From Rhyzopertha dominica (Eukaryota > Arthropoda > Insecta > Coleoptera > Bostrichidae), in the NCBI GenBank assembly GCA_025024175.1, contig QCXZ01000137.1, positions 73,284,680 to 73,348,679 of the forward strand: a stretch of 64,000 nt of DNA, read 5' to 3'. Numbering within the stretch: position 1 is the first letter of the stretch; every line of letters starts with the position of its first letter. Of this stretch, positions 12,990 through 25,700 are shown in pieces. The notes under the pieces are model-generated. The model was not told the DNA's origin. It made no database searches and saw only the letters and a program-made list of their open reading frames with translations. The position numbers and the translations under genes were made by a program.

Positions 12990-15240
12990 TCGTTGTTTAA
13001 TAGGATTTTCAATATATATTTTATTAATTACTAATAGATGACATTTAAACTCAATTGGTTGATTCGAATTATACTTATCAAACACGTATCACATATAATG
13101 TAACCGAACTGTGTAATTGTTTTTATCTAGGTCATTTTCTAGAAGTAATGACTTTCTGCTGTGAAGTTGTTTCACTGATGCATGAATGAATGATAAAGCA
13201 ATTTGCCCCGAACATTACGAGTTAAAAGCTAGGGTTTTAGTAAGACGCTATAACCCTTTCAAAAAGGTCCAACCATATTTAAACAGACTGATAGGTTTAG
13301 CCCTGTGACCGTTCGAGTGTATGTTATTTTTATCGCCCTCTTGGGAAATCCAGGCGTTTTATATGCAGCGTCGTGTTTATTTCGATCCCTGGTCCGATGT
13401 TTAGTAGAATTCGTGTGCTTTGTATTGTTGGACAGCAATACGACTTTCAACTAATTACACTGGAGCATAAAAGATTAAGTATGAGTTAATAAAATTGATT
13501 GATTGTGGTTGGCAATAGGCAATAATTCATAAAATAGCATTCCCACAATGCCTTGTAGTGAAGGATAGATCGGTTAATCCAAATATTTATCAGGTAGATC
13601 TAATGGAGCCTCATATATGCTTCAAACAACCCAAATTTTTACCAGCCCAGAAATATATATCAAATGAGAATATAATTGTTTTGTTTTGTTCGAACAAATT
13701 GCGTCCATTAGTGTTTCTGAACCCTATATTAGGTTATTTACTAAAACATAGTACTTAACTGGCTTACAATATTATTATAGGAATGGAATGTAGCTTTTTA
13801 TATACCAACATATTTCCATTTCTAACGAGGCTACAATACTTTTTTCACAAAATCAACTCTTGCTAATATTAATTTGTAAGTTTGCAAACCTAGTTGGCTA
13901 CGTTAATAGAGCTTCAACACATTTATTGAAAGTGGATTTTTTTTATATATGCCTACTCGGTTTATTTAAAACAGACCATACATCGAATCTGCTGTTTTAA
14001 TTATCTTTTTTAGTATAAAGGTTCGATCAGTACGAATATTCCTACACCACTTTTGATAACAGTTTTACCCTAGTGCAAAAAAGCGTATGCTGTTGTATGT
14101 GGGAGTGTCATTTTATTCATAAATAACAAATGGATGTTGTTGTGTGGTTGTCACATACCTTTTGGCTTTCAAATGGTCCAGATAGTTTGTCGAAACTAGC
14201 TCTTCTAGTTACTTTTACTTCCACATACCATGAATGGGAAGCATTGTATCGCGAAAAAATGTTTAAAAATTTTTATTTGTTCATTCACTTTAAAAAGGCT
14301 GAAAACGCAAAAAAAATGAGCATAAACAAATTCCTTGTCTGTGTGTCTGTGGTTTTGTTTGTGGACACGATAACTTTCGAAAGATTTAATATATGAACTT
14401 GAAATTTAACAAACGTATAAATCTCAACTTACCAAAGGGAGCTATTGTTTGTGGGTAAAGTAGGGTATCGGGAAGGGGGCGAAAGTGGAGAGTAACTACG
14501 CTTTTTGCAAATTTTCATTTTTTAATTTTATTTTCGTTTTAGTATGTGATTGGTAGTATGACTGCGAGTATTATTCGTTCTTATAAATTTTCGGTGCAGC
14601 AAACTGTTTAGAGGATATTAGCAAAAAAGCGTCACTTAAAGAAAACGGTATTTCCTAAATATCTCCGAATATGTTTAATATATTAAAAAAAACAAAAATA
14701 CCATCAGATAGGAAATAAAATTTCTCACAAAAAGTTTCTTAGAAAATGTATCCAAAATTTTGACATTTTCGAAATATTTCCAAAAACTTTTTTGTTAAAT
14801 TGGTATTATATAGAACATCAAATTTCTGATAAGAAAGCACTCTTGTAATTTTTTTGTTAAGTTAATAATTTTTGAGTTATTTGCAAAAAGCCGATTTTAA
14901 AAATTTATATATTTTTACTAACATCGCGAGGACTGTTTGTCTTAGAAAAAAATGTGTAGAGAGAAAAAATGTCCAAAACCTGATTACTAATCGTATAGTA
15001 TAGTAAATAAAAACGTAAATGTCATTTTGACAATTGGATGTGGAAGTATTGATTCAATTTGCAGCGGTTTTTTTTAGTACGAACAGCTAGTGTATGCAGC
15101 GCTATTTATTTATGTGCCTACACTTCAATTATCACTGCAATTGTCTCCGCAAAGCAAACAATACCGGCTCACAAATACAGGAGCATTTAGTATTCGTAAA
15201 CAATAATTTTAATAAAACTTGACCGCAACGATACCCCAAT
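12990..15240. other. Non-coding stretch, no recognisable gene
   Basis: Frames at 13259-13450 (-), 13558-13758 (+) and 14130-14396 (+) show no domain. The stretch 14580-15000 is a monotonous A/T-rich sequence of the kind seen in dispersed repeats, but I cannot name a family. Confidence 0.4.
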
Positions 15241-15245
15241 CAGAG

Positions 15246-15430
15246 AGTACTTTCAGTTCAGCTACATTAAAGACAAGATGTATCAGCAAAGAAGCAACCC
15301 TATAAAGGAATTGAAAGAAGAATTTAAAAACTTCATTACTGGTATTATGACATGTGCAAGGCAGAGATGCTATCCACTCACTCAAAAGGGGATACAGACC
15401 TAGTGTTCGAAACAAATTGAACATTTTTTA
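15246..15430 (+). pseudogene. Tc1/mariner-superfamily transposase C-terminal fragment
   Basis: The plus-strand frame reads FSYIKDKMYQQRSNPIKELK and continues to an arginine-rich helix and EHF before the end. It corresponds to the segment after the third catalytic acidic residue of insect mariner-like transposases, whose usual pattern is a YLK.KVY box followed by a helix and a final FEH box. One in-frame stop interrupts it. No terminal inverted repeats or catalytic residues are visible, so this is only a scrap. Similarity is by pattern and the call is moderate. Confidence 0.45.
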
Positions 15431-15439
15431 GCTTTGCTG

Positions 15440-18230
15440 TTACTGTTGTTGTCTTTGTTCTTCTTATTACTGTTCTTCTTAAATTCTATCGTTACTACTG
15501 TATTGTTAAGTACCCAAGTAAATATCTATAAATTATAAACGATGTTTACATATGTCGATACTTGGATATCATATTATATAAAAGGACGTATAAAAAACAC
15601 AAATTTATTAAAGATTTAAAGTCGTTATATAGCTATATACTTTAACTTTTGAAAAGAAAATAAATCTGTCCATAATACAGCACTAACTAATTGCTAATTT
15701 ACTCATACTTATATTATACTCTTGCTCATATTTAATTGTAAACCTTTCTTTAATCTTTGGTGCAGCTGTACGAAGCAAAACGTTCTATTTTAAAAATTAA
15801 GATTTTACAAGAACATTGGCAGTTCGATATCAGCAAATATCATCTCTTATTCATAGTTTTACCTATCAAAATATTCATCAGTGTGATCCTAATAGAAGGT
15901 GCTTGTTTAAAGATTACCTTGATAGTACATTAATTTCTAACAATATTAGTTTTGCTGAAAACAGTTAAATAGTAGGAGCCCAATGGATCAGACATGGATA
16001 CTTATATACAAAACACAAAATGATGATTTGTTCTAGTAAATTCGCTAAGTCTTATCTTCAGTTTTTGAAAATATTGAAAAGCATCAACGATATAGATAAT
16101 TGCAAAATGGCAATTTTATAAACATACATATAGATGAGGCAGGTATTTAGCATTTTGCATAATATACAGAGTGTTTAACGAAGGGTACTTAGTGGCTGTC
16201 TTGAAAACTCTTCACGTCATCCCTTTTTTTATTTTTTAGGTAAAAGCGTACAAGAGACTCCCTAAAGATATTTTGAGGTTCCTAAATTTTTAAATCTCTG
16301 TTAAATTACCTAAAAGTTTTGTTATAAAACTTTACTTCTGGTTGCCATGATAATGACACTACAAAGCAAAATAACCTCCAAACTTCTAAATGCTATAATA
16401 TGTTCTAAACGCCCCGCCCCAATCAAATAATTTGAGAGAGAGAGTTTTATAGGTATTAATATTCATGGCAAGTTGTTCCAGAACAGGTTTTTTTTAATAA
16501 CTGTTCTCGATTTCTCAAAAAAATTAAATAGGATGCTATATTTTTTTTTATCTCGTTTTCTAAGATATTACGTAAGATATTACTTGAACTCTTATATTAT
16601 AAATACATCACCAAAGAAATAATCTAAAGTAATTCACGTTTAAAGCGCTAAACAACCGCCCCTTATCCATCATATTTCGTTGGACATAACAATTTCCGTT
16701 TTGGTCCAATATTAGCACAGCAAGTGTACACGTATACCGTTGGATCCAGCGTCACAATCTGAAGCCGATATGAAACTGATGATCCAGAACAGTCTGATAT
16801 GTCCATAAATAAAATACCTAAAAATATGGAAGCGCATAAAGCTTTGCGGAAGCTGGCGATTTTCTGCCTGAATATATATCGCTTGGGTGAGGTCGCCTCA
16901 AACTCAACGTTTATTTCTTATTTACGAGGCGGATTTGTTGCGGTCACTTTAGTTGCAAACCCAGGCAACAATGAAGAACTTTTTATTGTTGTATACAGGG
17001 TAATCAATAAGCGCGAATTAGTCCGCAATTGGCGCCTTAATTAAAATTGACAAAAATTATTATAATCCAGTGAAAGTTATCTAGTACTAAATGCTTAACT
17101 TCTGGTTATAAGTACCGGATGTGGGCAAAAACATTTTTAGATTTAGCGTAAAATATATGTGTTAGTTTATAAATATTACTTACAGTTGGCTTCACTTTGT
17201 GAGATATTTTACATTTTTTGAGAATTTTGGCGTTTATGGTGCGTTGCGGCCTTTTAAATTTCAAAACGAATATAGCTAGAACAATTCGTTTTTCACAATT
17301 TATTTCTGAACATAATAGGTAATCATTTGCCGATTTTAAATTGATAAATTTAAATACAATGGGCCTCTTCGGGAAATTTTTTGTCACATGTAAGTAATCA
17401 TATTTGTAAGAACCTATTGACGCAAACGAAACTAGAAGCTACAAAACGCAACCTCTTGACGAGGCTTGACCTGACCTGACCCGACCCATACTTTTCTACG
17501 TCACGTGCTAGCCTCATCACAGGATAGCATTTTCTAGTGCCTCTCTTTAGAACGAACGTTGTACTCGGTTTATTTAAATGTTACTAAAAATTTTGGGGTT
17601 ATGTGTGCAGCATGGGTTTGTAGGCATACTTTGCACCGTACTAAGCTGTTAAAGCCAACACAGCCCTATTCATGAATCCCAATTATTGGTAATTCATTTT
17701 TTTAAATAAAATCCATGCTCTCTAGCTTGCAGTTAGATGCAGAATTAAAAACCTTATCTAATGGTATACTGTATATATCTATTGCTGGTAGTCACCGACA
17801 CATTTACGTTTTTCTTCGATATTCTGAATATTTGGTATTATTATTTTCATGCATTTTAGCCGTGATCCTTAGCGTTTATTTAGTGAAAGGTGTGTAGCAA
17901 AATGTTGATTGACAGTAGTTTTACGATGTAAGACAACAACATAGAGAAAAATAAAACAACTAGTTTCTAAATAAACAAAAATTTAATTGTTCCTTTATGA
18001 CGCAGACTAGATGGGTACATGCTTTCATTCTATACGATGAGTGCATTTACCACTTTGAAAGTGTGGAGTGAACTATGTCCGATAAAAAAAGAAAAGCACA
18101 GCAACCATGATCGATTTGGAAGATTTGCAACAATGCTTATAGGTAGTAAACCACGAAAAACATGACATCCTATTTTAAAAAAATAAGTTGTTCTTGTTTG
18201 AATTAGTACAAGTTGGAATTCATATATTCT
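15440..18230. other. Non-coding stretch with repeat scraps, no gene
   Basis: The 16160-17060 part contains sequences resembling mariner-type ends (TACAGAGTGTTTAAC at about 16168 and TACAGGGTAATCA at about 16995), but I could not pair them into an element. The open frame 16799-17044 shows no domain. Confidence 0.4.
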
Positions 18231-18235
18231 ATTTA

Positions 18236-19609
18236 CGAGCCCAGGCTCATAATATTTCGGCCGGCTGGCATTTTCAGTTACATGCTTTAAAAAATTCTGA
18301 TACCAACACGGACTGTGACAAATTACTGTGAAACTGTTTATACTACATTATAACACAGACCTTGAACTTACAAAAGCAAACAATTTTATTTCATTTACGT
18401 GAACGGCAATAATTACAGAACGAAAAATGTAATTCAACTAACAGGTCATAATATTTCGGCCAACATTTAATACTATGTAACACCACCTTTGTTAGCAATA
18501 ACGGTTTTAATTCTGCTAGGCATTGTAGCCACGAGCCTTGCACATTCCTCTTGTAGCGTTTTGTCCCATATAGCCTGCAAGGTGGCTTTTAATTCGTTGA
18601 CGGTGCGCGCTGGAGTTTTACGAAGCTGTTTCTTCATATTATGCCACAAGGTCTCAATTGGAGATAAATCCGGACTGGAAGAGGTCCATTTTAATACCGG
18701 TATTTTATGTTCTTGCAACCATGTTTGAACTGTTTTTGCCGTATGACACGGCGCTCCATCTTGCTGGAACATAAATTCGCCTTCGGCCGTTTGACAATTC
18801 GGGATGGAGGGTAAAAAATTTTCTTCGAGAATGTCTGTGTATTTCTGCGCGTTAACAGTGCCTTCAATAATACACAGACTACCCACACCCCTAGCAGACA
18901 TACAACCCCAAACCATCACAGACCCTGGGAACATAACTTTTTTTACCAAACAGTCATTGTGGTATGCTGTTAGTTCTTTAGCATTGCACCGTCGGTTTGT
19001 TCTGATAATTTTACGCAAAGCTTTCTTATCTGCTCCGGTAATTTGACTTGGTCGGCCAGGTTTGTTTTTTTGATGGACCCCGCCAGTTCTTTTGTATAAA
19101 TTGATAATGTCTTGCACTGTAGAGCGCGGAACTGAGTGCAAAACAAATACTTTACGCCCCGAAATGCCCTGGTCGTGGGCTTTTCACATAGAAATACGAA
19201 AATCTTCACTAACAGGTATGCCACGAGGCATTTTACTTGAAAACTGTTGCAAAATAAAGTATAAGTTACGCTTGACAGATAGTTGTTGATTTATTCCGTA
19301 TATGTTTTGTTTTGGCAGGCCGCCTCGTGTTTCCATGGCTAATGGGATACATGGCCGAACTCTTATAACCCGTCAGTTGACGTGGCCGAACTATTATGAC
19401 CCGTTAGTTGAATTACATTTTTGATTCTGTAATTATTGCCGTTCACGTAAATGAAATAAAGTTGTTTACTTTTGTAAGTTCAAGGTATGTGTTTTAATGT
19501 AGTATAAACAGTTTTGCAGTAATTTGTCACAGTTTGAGTTGGTATCAGAACTTTTTAAAGCATATAACAGAACATGCGAACCGGCCGAACTATTACGAGC
19601 CTGGGCTCG
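18236..19609 (-). mobile_element. Tc1-like DNA transposon with long IR/DR termini
   Basis: The element is 1,374 bp, flanked by TA on both sides (18234-18235 and 19610-19611). It starts CGAGCCCAGGCTC and ends with the reverse complement of that motif. The terminal inverted repeats are about 235 bp. Each holds repeated short motifs GG(T/C)CATAATATTTCGGCC or variants: 18245-18262 and 18444-18461 on the left, and complements at 19353-19370, 19384-19401 and 19583-19600 on the right. This is the IR/DR arrangement of some Tc1 elements. The transposase inside is broken, so the copy is non-autonomous, although intact ends could still be mobilised in trans. Confidence 0.92.
18473..19231 (-). pseudogene. 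Tc1-like transposase, internally deleted
   Basis: Translation from ATG at 19231 gives MPRGIPVSEDFRIS, then a TGA about 15 codons in. It resumes through the paired-like helix-turn-helix (SVPRSTVQDIINLYKRTGG), the linker GRPSQIT and the second HTH start. The sequence then jumps directly to the SVMVWGC box, so about 100 residues, including the first catalytic Asp, are missing. The second Asp (FQQDGAPCHTA) and the Glu (SPDLSPIETLWHNMKK, 34 residues later as in DD34E) are present, and it ends NKGGVT before a stop. Full-length Tc1 transposases have about 340 residues. The deletion plus the nonsense codon make it inactive. Confidence 0.93.
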
Positions 19610-19619
19610 TAAATTGAAA

Positions 19620-20600
19620 CGGATTTATCGATATAATCTCTGCATGTGATTGCCTTTTATTTTCGGCAATAAAGCGTGAAAACCGTATCCTTCTAGATAT
19701 TTTTCTTTTTAATATATTCAAAATGGAGCAATACACTAACGTCAAAATTTAAAAAAGGATTGTCAAACAACTCTCCAACAATAAGGCTGAGCCTAATGCA
19801 TATTGGTAAATTAACACTTGTTTTTACGGCAAATCCAAAAATACAATAATATACCACAATATAGTTATCACTTTCGTCAGTTTTAAATAATACGCTTCTT
19901 ACAGTCCGGTTCGCACTTAGTAAATCACTCTGTATAATAATTAAATAAAATCCAGAATAAACAGCGAGACTTATCGGGGTTTGAAATAAAACTACCTCAT
20001 TGTCGATATTATTTATTTAAAACGTACACATCGTCCTTATTTAACTAAACCTACAGTTTTATTCTAAATTGGCAAATGTAGTTTGGACATTCATACGTCA
20101 CATTGAACACTACAGTAGAATGGCACATCGACATACACCTCAACACGAAATGAGTACGGTTCAGTCCTTTACAAAGCTTGAGTTAGTATCCATGAATCTA
20201 CTCTAGACACGCAAATGCTAGCTCATCAAGCTACTATTCGCGCCTTACTTACATTATAGGTATTTTACGACAACAAACAGCCTATCTGTACACGGTCGTG
20301 ATTATTTTAGTCACGTATACTGCAATCTAACAGGACATGCACATCCAACCACTAAGAAACGGTATAGTTACACTAAAACAGTTTCAGGCATGCAAGAGAA
20401 GGTCGTTTATGGACAGCACAACAAACGGCTAAATGAAATACAGAGGAACAGTTGGAAAATTTCAACTTGCGTGGACATGTGCGTACCGCATTAGATATTT
20501 CTGTGAGTAATGCTTTAACCAAATCATTAATTTGATTTTACTACAGTGTGACCATCAGAAAGTTAGGAGACTTTTTATTTTGGTGTTTTTGTTGGTAGGT
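19620..20600. other. Non-coding stretch, nothing recognised
   Basis: AT-rich DNA between the Tc1 element and the inverted repeat. I see no exon, inverted repeat or RNA gene. Confidence 0.45.
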
Positions 20601-20604
20601 GTTG

Positions 20605-22075
20605 TACAGGTTGAGCAATTAAGAGATGTGAACGGCTTCGGCATATATACCGGTAGTGCCAGAGCTTTGAGGTGAAAAGTTACTTAACCAAAGTGGCCAA
20701 TAGAAGTTGCTGGAAAGTTCGTAAAATCATCGTTGGAGAGCGCTAGAAAAAGTCCAATTCGCGGAAATTATGTAGCGTCATTTTTTCTTTAATAAATATT
20801 TGCAGTAATTAATACTATAAGGTTTTCTGAACTAAATTTTTGTACAAAGTCAGATAAGGGACTGGGAGCCTTGTGAATGTTGAAATAGAAAATCAGTAAT
20901 ATCTCTAGTTTAAGTTAACTGATTTAATTGGGTAAAGTATCATTTCCAAGGGCTTTTGTCCTTTTATAAGCTTCACTGTATGAATTGTCAGAAATTGAAG
21001 AATGTTAGGATAAAAACACTGAAGTAATTTATAATAACGATATTTTTCAAAATTTTTAAACAAAGCTGAGTCTCTTCGCATAATTAAGACAAAAATTGAA
21101 TATAGATTAAACCCTGTATAAACTCAATTACACATTATCTTGCGTTCAATAAACATTAAAGGTTGCAGAGGATTTTCTTTATCTGCATTACAAATTACTT
21201 TAGATGCTTCTAATAATTTTATTGGCGTTCGACAACAATTTTAGCAGCCCAATTAACGTATACTAAATATCAGTATTAAGGTACGCAGCAATTGCTGCCC
21301 ATTACCCACTAAGGGTAAAACTAAAATGTGTAACTTTAGCAAACACAATCTAAAAGCAGTTACACTAAATTTATATATTAGCACAATAAAAGTATTTATT
21401 TCTTAAATGTTCAGATTGTCTGGCACCATTTTATATAGATAAGTAAGTTTCCTCTCGAATCACTTGTCCCGGACTTTCAATTCCTGAAAATGGAAAATTG
21501 AAGCAATTGCATTTTTCATATCGTCCATACTTCAGATAATCATGGTTTCCAACAGAAAAGAATATGTAATTTAGCTTTCACCACTTTTATCTTAATTCTG
21601 TCATTGTTTTATTTGACAAGTTTCATCTTTTATTTATTTTTTTTAATCGATACTTAAGTAGAGATAAAAAAATACATTATTTTAGTATTTAGCCCTCTTC
21701 AATTTGTAACAGGTACATTATATTCAAAACGCTGTTTCGCCACTTTAATCTACATTTAATTATTGTCCCTTAATTTCGTAAAATGTGTCATATCGCTGTA
21801 TTAGAAGAACTGAACAAAACCTACTTTTGGACAGAAGATTCAGAAAACACTCCCTTATGGTCGATACACAAGATAGTAACACTTTGTAAAAGGATAAAAG
21901 CTCTTGGAAATGATACCTTGTCCATTTGAATCGGTTAAGTTAAACCAGAGATATTAGCGATATTGGACAACTGCAAATAATTTTCAGAAGCTTCTCTTGG
22001 ATCACTTTAGTTAAACAATCTTTTACCTTATGCTGATGTATGAGATCAGGCTGAAACCTCTCTTAATTGCTCATC
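20605..22075. repeat. Diverged inverted repeat (foldback) downstream of tolloid
   Basis: The arm 20605-20985 and the reverse complement of about 21850-22075 share ordered blocks. TTGAGCAATTAAGAGA occurs at the outer edge, then a block like AACCAAAGTGGCCAA, then about 95 bp around 20893-20985 that includes GTATCATTTCCAAG in both. The blocks are spaced differently, so the arms have accumulated indels. It could be two opposite copies of one dispersed repeat or an old foldback transposon. No coding capacity is visible in the roughly 860 bp between the arms. Confidence 0.6.
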
Positions 22076-22607
22076 CCTTAGTATGTTCTTAATTTGGATG
22101 CCTTTATCAAATTCGCCGTGTAACTAGGATCTACCAAAATGCGCCATCAAACGTGGAAAGCTACCATCCACTCCAGATGACGACAAGAAGGTTTACCAAT
22201 TCTGAACTTAAGTTGTACAAAATTTTTAATTATTTTTTGCAATAGTTTGACACCGTAGAAGTACTTCAAAAAAATCCTCCAACTTTTGAGGCCACAATCT
22301 TCCGTAATATTTAAAGCGCATAAGAAATACTGATGGCGTCCACGTTAACAACAAATTAATGCGTCGGAGGCTCAAAACAGAATTCAAGCTTCCACCAAAA
22401 TCTTCTTGTCAACCGCAGTAACTCCGATACATATATGTATATACAATCGCCACACCTATAGATATGTCTTGTAGAATCATTTAAAATACATCCTTCATGC
22501 ATTTAACAACTAGCGCCAATACTTCCACGTCGAGCCCTCTAACGTTGAGGGATGAAGTCAGCTTTTACAACCTGGATCAATATCCAGTTTTCTGCCAGTG
22601 GTGCACT
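22076..22607 (-). other. tolloid 3' UTR / flank
   Basis: Sequence directly downstream of the stop codon on the minus strand. I see no AATAAA on that strand close to the stop; the nearest clear candidates are about 1 kb further (for example around 21635). The 3' end cannot be fixed from sequence alone. Confidence 0.4.
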
Positions 22608-22736
22608 TTACATCTCTTCCTCGCCGAAACGTTCTATGGCCTCGTAGGACAGGCTAAAGCCCTTAGCTTCAACGGAGTCGTCAGTACTGAATCGAACCAA
22701 AACTGCCTCGTGGGTGGAATATATGCCGTCTAGACT
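22608..22736 (-). CDS. tld: tolloid terminal exon: end of CUB5 and stop
   Basis: After acceptor ATTTCAG the frame reads [20 protein letters not shown] and continues to [18 protein letters not shown], ending in TAA at 22610-22608. [13 protein letters not shown]...KGF is the conserved last strand pair of tolloid CUB5, and the phase 0 start fits the preceding donor. At 42 residues it is too short for a length-filtered ORF search and is easy to miss. A long plus-strand frame across the same DNA (22497-22733) is its shadow. Confidence 0.95.
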   Translation of the reverse strand, partial: SLDGIYSTHEAVLVRFSTDDSVEAKGFSLSYEAIERFGEEEM

Positions 22737-25700
22737 CTGAAATTAAATATTAATATGAAACGCTATATATAGCATGCTGTAAGTTACTTTCGCTTCTTAC
22801 TGTATTTTGGAAGCACTTCAGTACCTGCACCGCGTGTAAGGTTTTCTTACATAGGTCACATAGATTTTTTAGTATCTAGACCTTGTTTTTCGACTATTTT
22901 CTGAACATACTTATTGAGTTACATAAACTTCCCACAAATATATTCATGTTGGTATTGTGGTCGTATTTAGCTTAAATCTATAGATTTCATGTTACGCTGT
23001 CAATTGTGCCTCTGTTTTTTATCTGCTCTTAAATTGTAAAAATTGGTCGGGTTTTGTATATTTTGGCTTTAATATAAATGACAAAAAATGTTGTAGCTAA
23101 CTAAAGCAGTCGACAGATTAATTACAATATAATATGTCAATACAAAGTGAAAATTTCGGTAATGATAGTAATATATTTCTACTAAATAAAACTAAATGGC
23201 AAACTTATTTTAACCAGAGCTGACATATAGTTGCAATTATCTTTGGCAACCCGGAACTTAAACAAACTAATAAAACTTCATTGCTAAACTTTATAAGACC
23301 TACTAAAATTTGTTTTAGAAGCAGTAATACTAACTTTAGAACACTTTAATATCCTAAGATCATTAATTCCAATGAATAAAACTTTTTACATATATTATAA
23401 GCTTTTACGGAAATGGATAAATTTAGTTGTTCAACACAAACTATTACTTCATTAATTTATTCTCCATGTTGTTTACTAGCTTATGCTTTAAACAAAGTTT
23501 CCGTCGAGTTTTAACCACAATAGGTTTAGCGTAAAAAATTTCCAACACTTTTATAACCGAGGCACACAACTTTGGTGACGATATTTACGTAGTCGTATGC
23601 TTCTTATAATTATTTCGGCATCATCCTTTTTATAATTTTTATACAGATGAGCCATTCGGAGTCTATAGACTCAAAGGTGATGACTCCAATTCATTTTACA
23701 TCGGACATAGCTAATGGTACCGCAAATTCAAAACGTAACTTCACAAAAGTTTTATATAAATGCAATTTACATTCTTTAAAAATGTACAAAGCCGTAAATA
23801 ATAATGATGTTAATTGCATAAATAACACTAAGCTTCTCTGTTTATATTTTAAATATAATTTTTAGATGATTGAATTAGTCACACTTTATAAACGAAAAAA
23901 ATCTTTTATAATTTTTAATACATTTTTTAATTTTCTACTGTGAATTTTATTCTACTGCTAGAGGCAGCGGTTCTAATAACTTTCACGTTTTTGTAGGCAG
24001 ACCGTCGCTCCTGTAACTTTGGNTCCATTCCACACCATGCTTTGCGATCGTATGCCTTTTAACTTGCANACTAACCCCTTTAACAATAATTCAAATCTAT
24101 TTTTCATATAAATCCATCAGTTCGTGGTATATAACGTGTTCGTTTCACACTTATTCCCTGAACAATTGTATTTATAACACTGGTGGCGACGTAACTTAGT
24201 AGAAGTTTAAGTCATCAAGAAGCATCCTTAAACCACAAAGAGGACGTGATTATAGACACATAATAAGTGGATCATGAAATTATTGTAATAAGGAAAATTT
24301 TGCAGGGATTATTCCGTAAGGTGGAAGGAGGAACTAGGATTTAACTGTAATTTCCAAAATGTAGCTGTAAGTGGCTACTCCACATATGAATTTAGAATTA
24401 GGAGTGTTAAATGTTATTTCTTGTATCTGCGTTTTTATTAAAATAAAAGGTGTTTTTGTACGTTTATTAATTTCTTGCTGTGTATAGAATCGCTGCTAGT
24501 AAGATAAATACTAAGATCAAAGCGAATGCGTATGCGTGCGACTAATTGTTTTGGCGAAAATATTGGAAAAGATCAACGTCGCGAGGAGATGCAAAAGTAG
24601 GCAATGAGTGTTGATGTGTCATTTTTTGACACAGAGAAATGTTCTTGATTTTGGCTGTGAGAGAGCGAGGTCTTTGACCATGATGTGCCTTGGGGCAAGT
24701 TAAAACGCCTAGCGCAGACTGCCCGGTTAACAGCCGTGGTTCCTTCGAGTGGGTGACTTGCATTCCGGGGGGTAATGCTGGCTACTCGAATGACATAGTT
24801 CTGGTGGAGAGGGTAGCCTTATTAGGTGCCCCCGATCCGGGCTATTAGAATGCGACCCTATAGGCCTTAGGGTGAGCGATCGGGGAAGCTTCTACTATTT
24901 CAGGTTGACACTAGCTAGTTGTTGAAGAAAGAAAACTAACAAGGTATTCAAAACCACTATTGACTAATGATGTAATCTAAAGGACAGAGCCATAGACAGG
25001 ACAAAGATGAGGACCTGGGTGAAAACCCTCTGTGAGTCTTAACTGTATCTGTTTGAGTTTAAGGGATGAGTAATTTATGTTTTGTTTTTGCATCTCCCGC
25101 GCGTATGTGAAACCGCCTTGTCCTGTCCACCGGAGTGACTGCATTGTTATGACCCACGGATGAAGGTGGCGATAATGTAAGTTTTTCTTGATTATTCCCG
25201 CATTAGTTTTTCTAAGTTTTTCACGAGTGCACCAAGACTTGAAAATTTTATAATATGAGCAACAAGGCATGTATAAGCAACGCGTACAACAGCACTGAGC
25301 AAGATGAAGGATACTTACTTCCTGATCTCCGCAAAGTCTTCCGAAGCTTGCCGCACTTGAATCCATTCCATTGAATATTTCAATGTAATCATATTCGCAG
25401 TCTTTCTCAAACTCCAGGTCGAACGTCTCTATAATGATGTGGACGTTGGATTGAGACGGTGCCTCAATGGTCCAGTCGCAGTCCACTTTGCTAGGATAGT
25501 TGGAACCACCATACTTCGCATGAGAATACAAGTACTTCTTTTCGAAGGTCGCTTGCAAACGACCACCACAAACAGTGGAGTGCGTCGCGTGGAAACCTCG
25601 CCTTTGCACGGAAGAGTCTGACTTGAAAACCATGAACATCTGATTGCTGGTTGCCACGATGGGATGTGGCAGTTTGGAACCGCAGAACTTTCCAAGCGTG

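Noticed and set aside
17460..17490. GACCTGACCTGACCCGACCC as a telomere-like or satellite repeat
   Set aside because: Only about four short units; too small to call as a functional repeat.
24977..25318. Open extension of the EGF2-CUB4-CUB5 exon
   Set aside because: A strong donor at 25319 precedes it, the translated tail has no CUB pattern, and the true end of CUB5 lies in the 22736-22608 exon.
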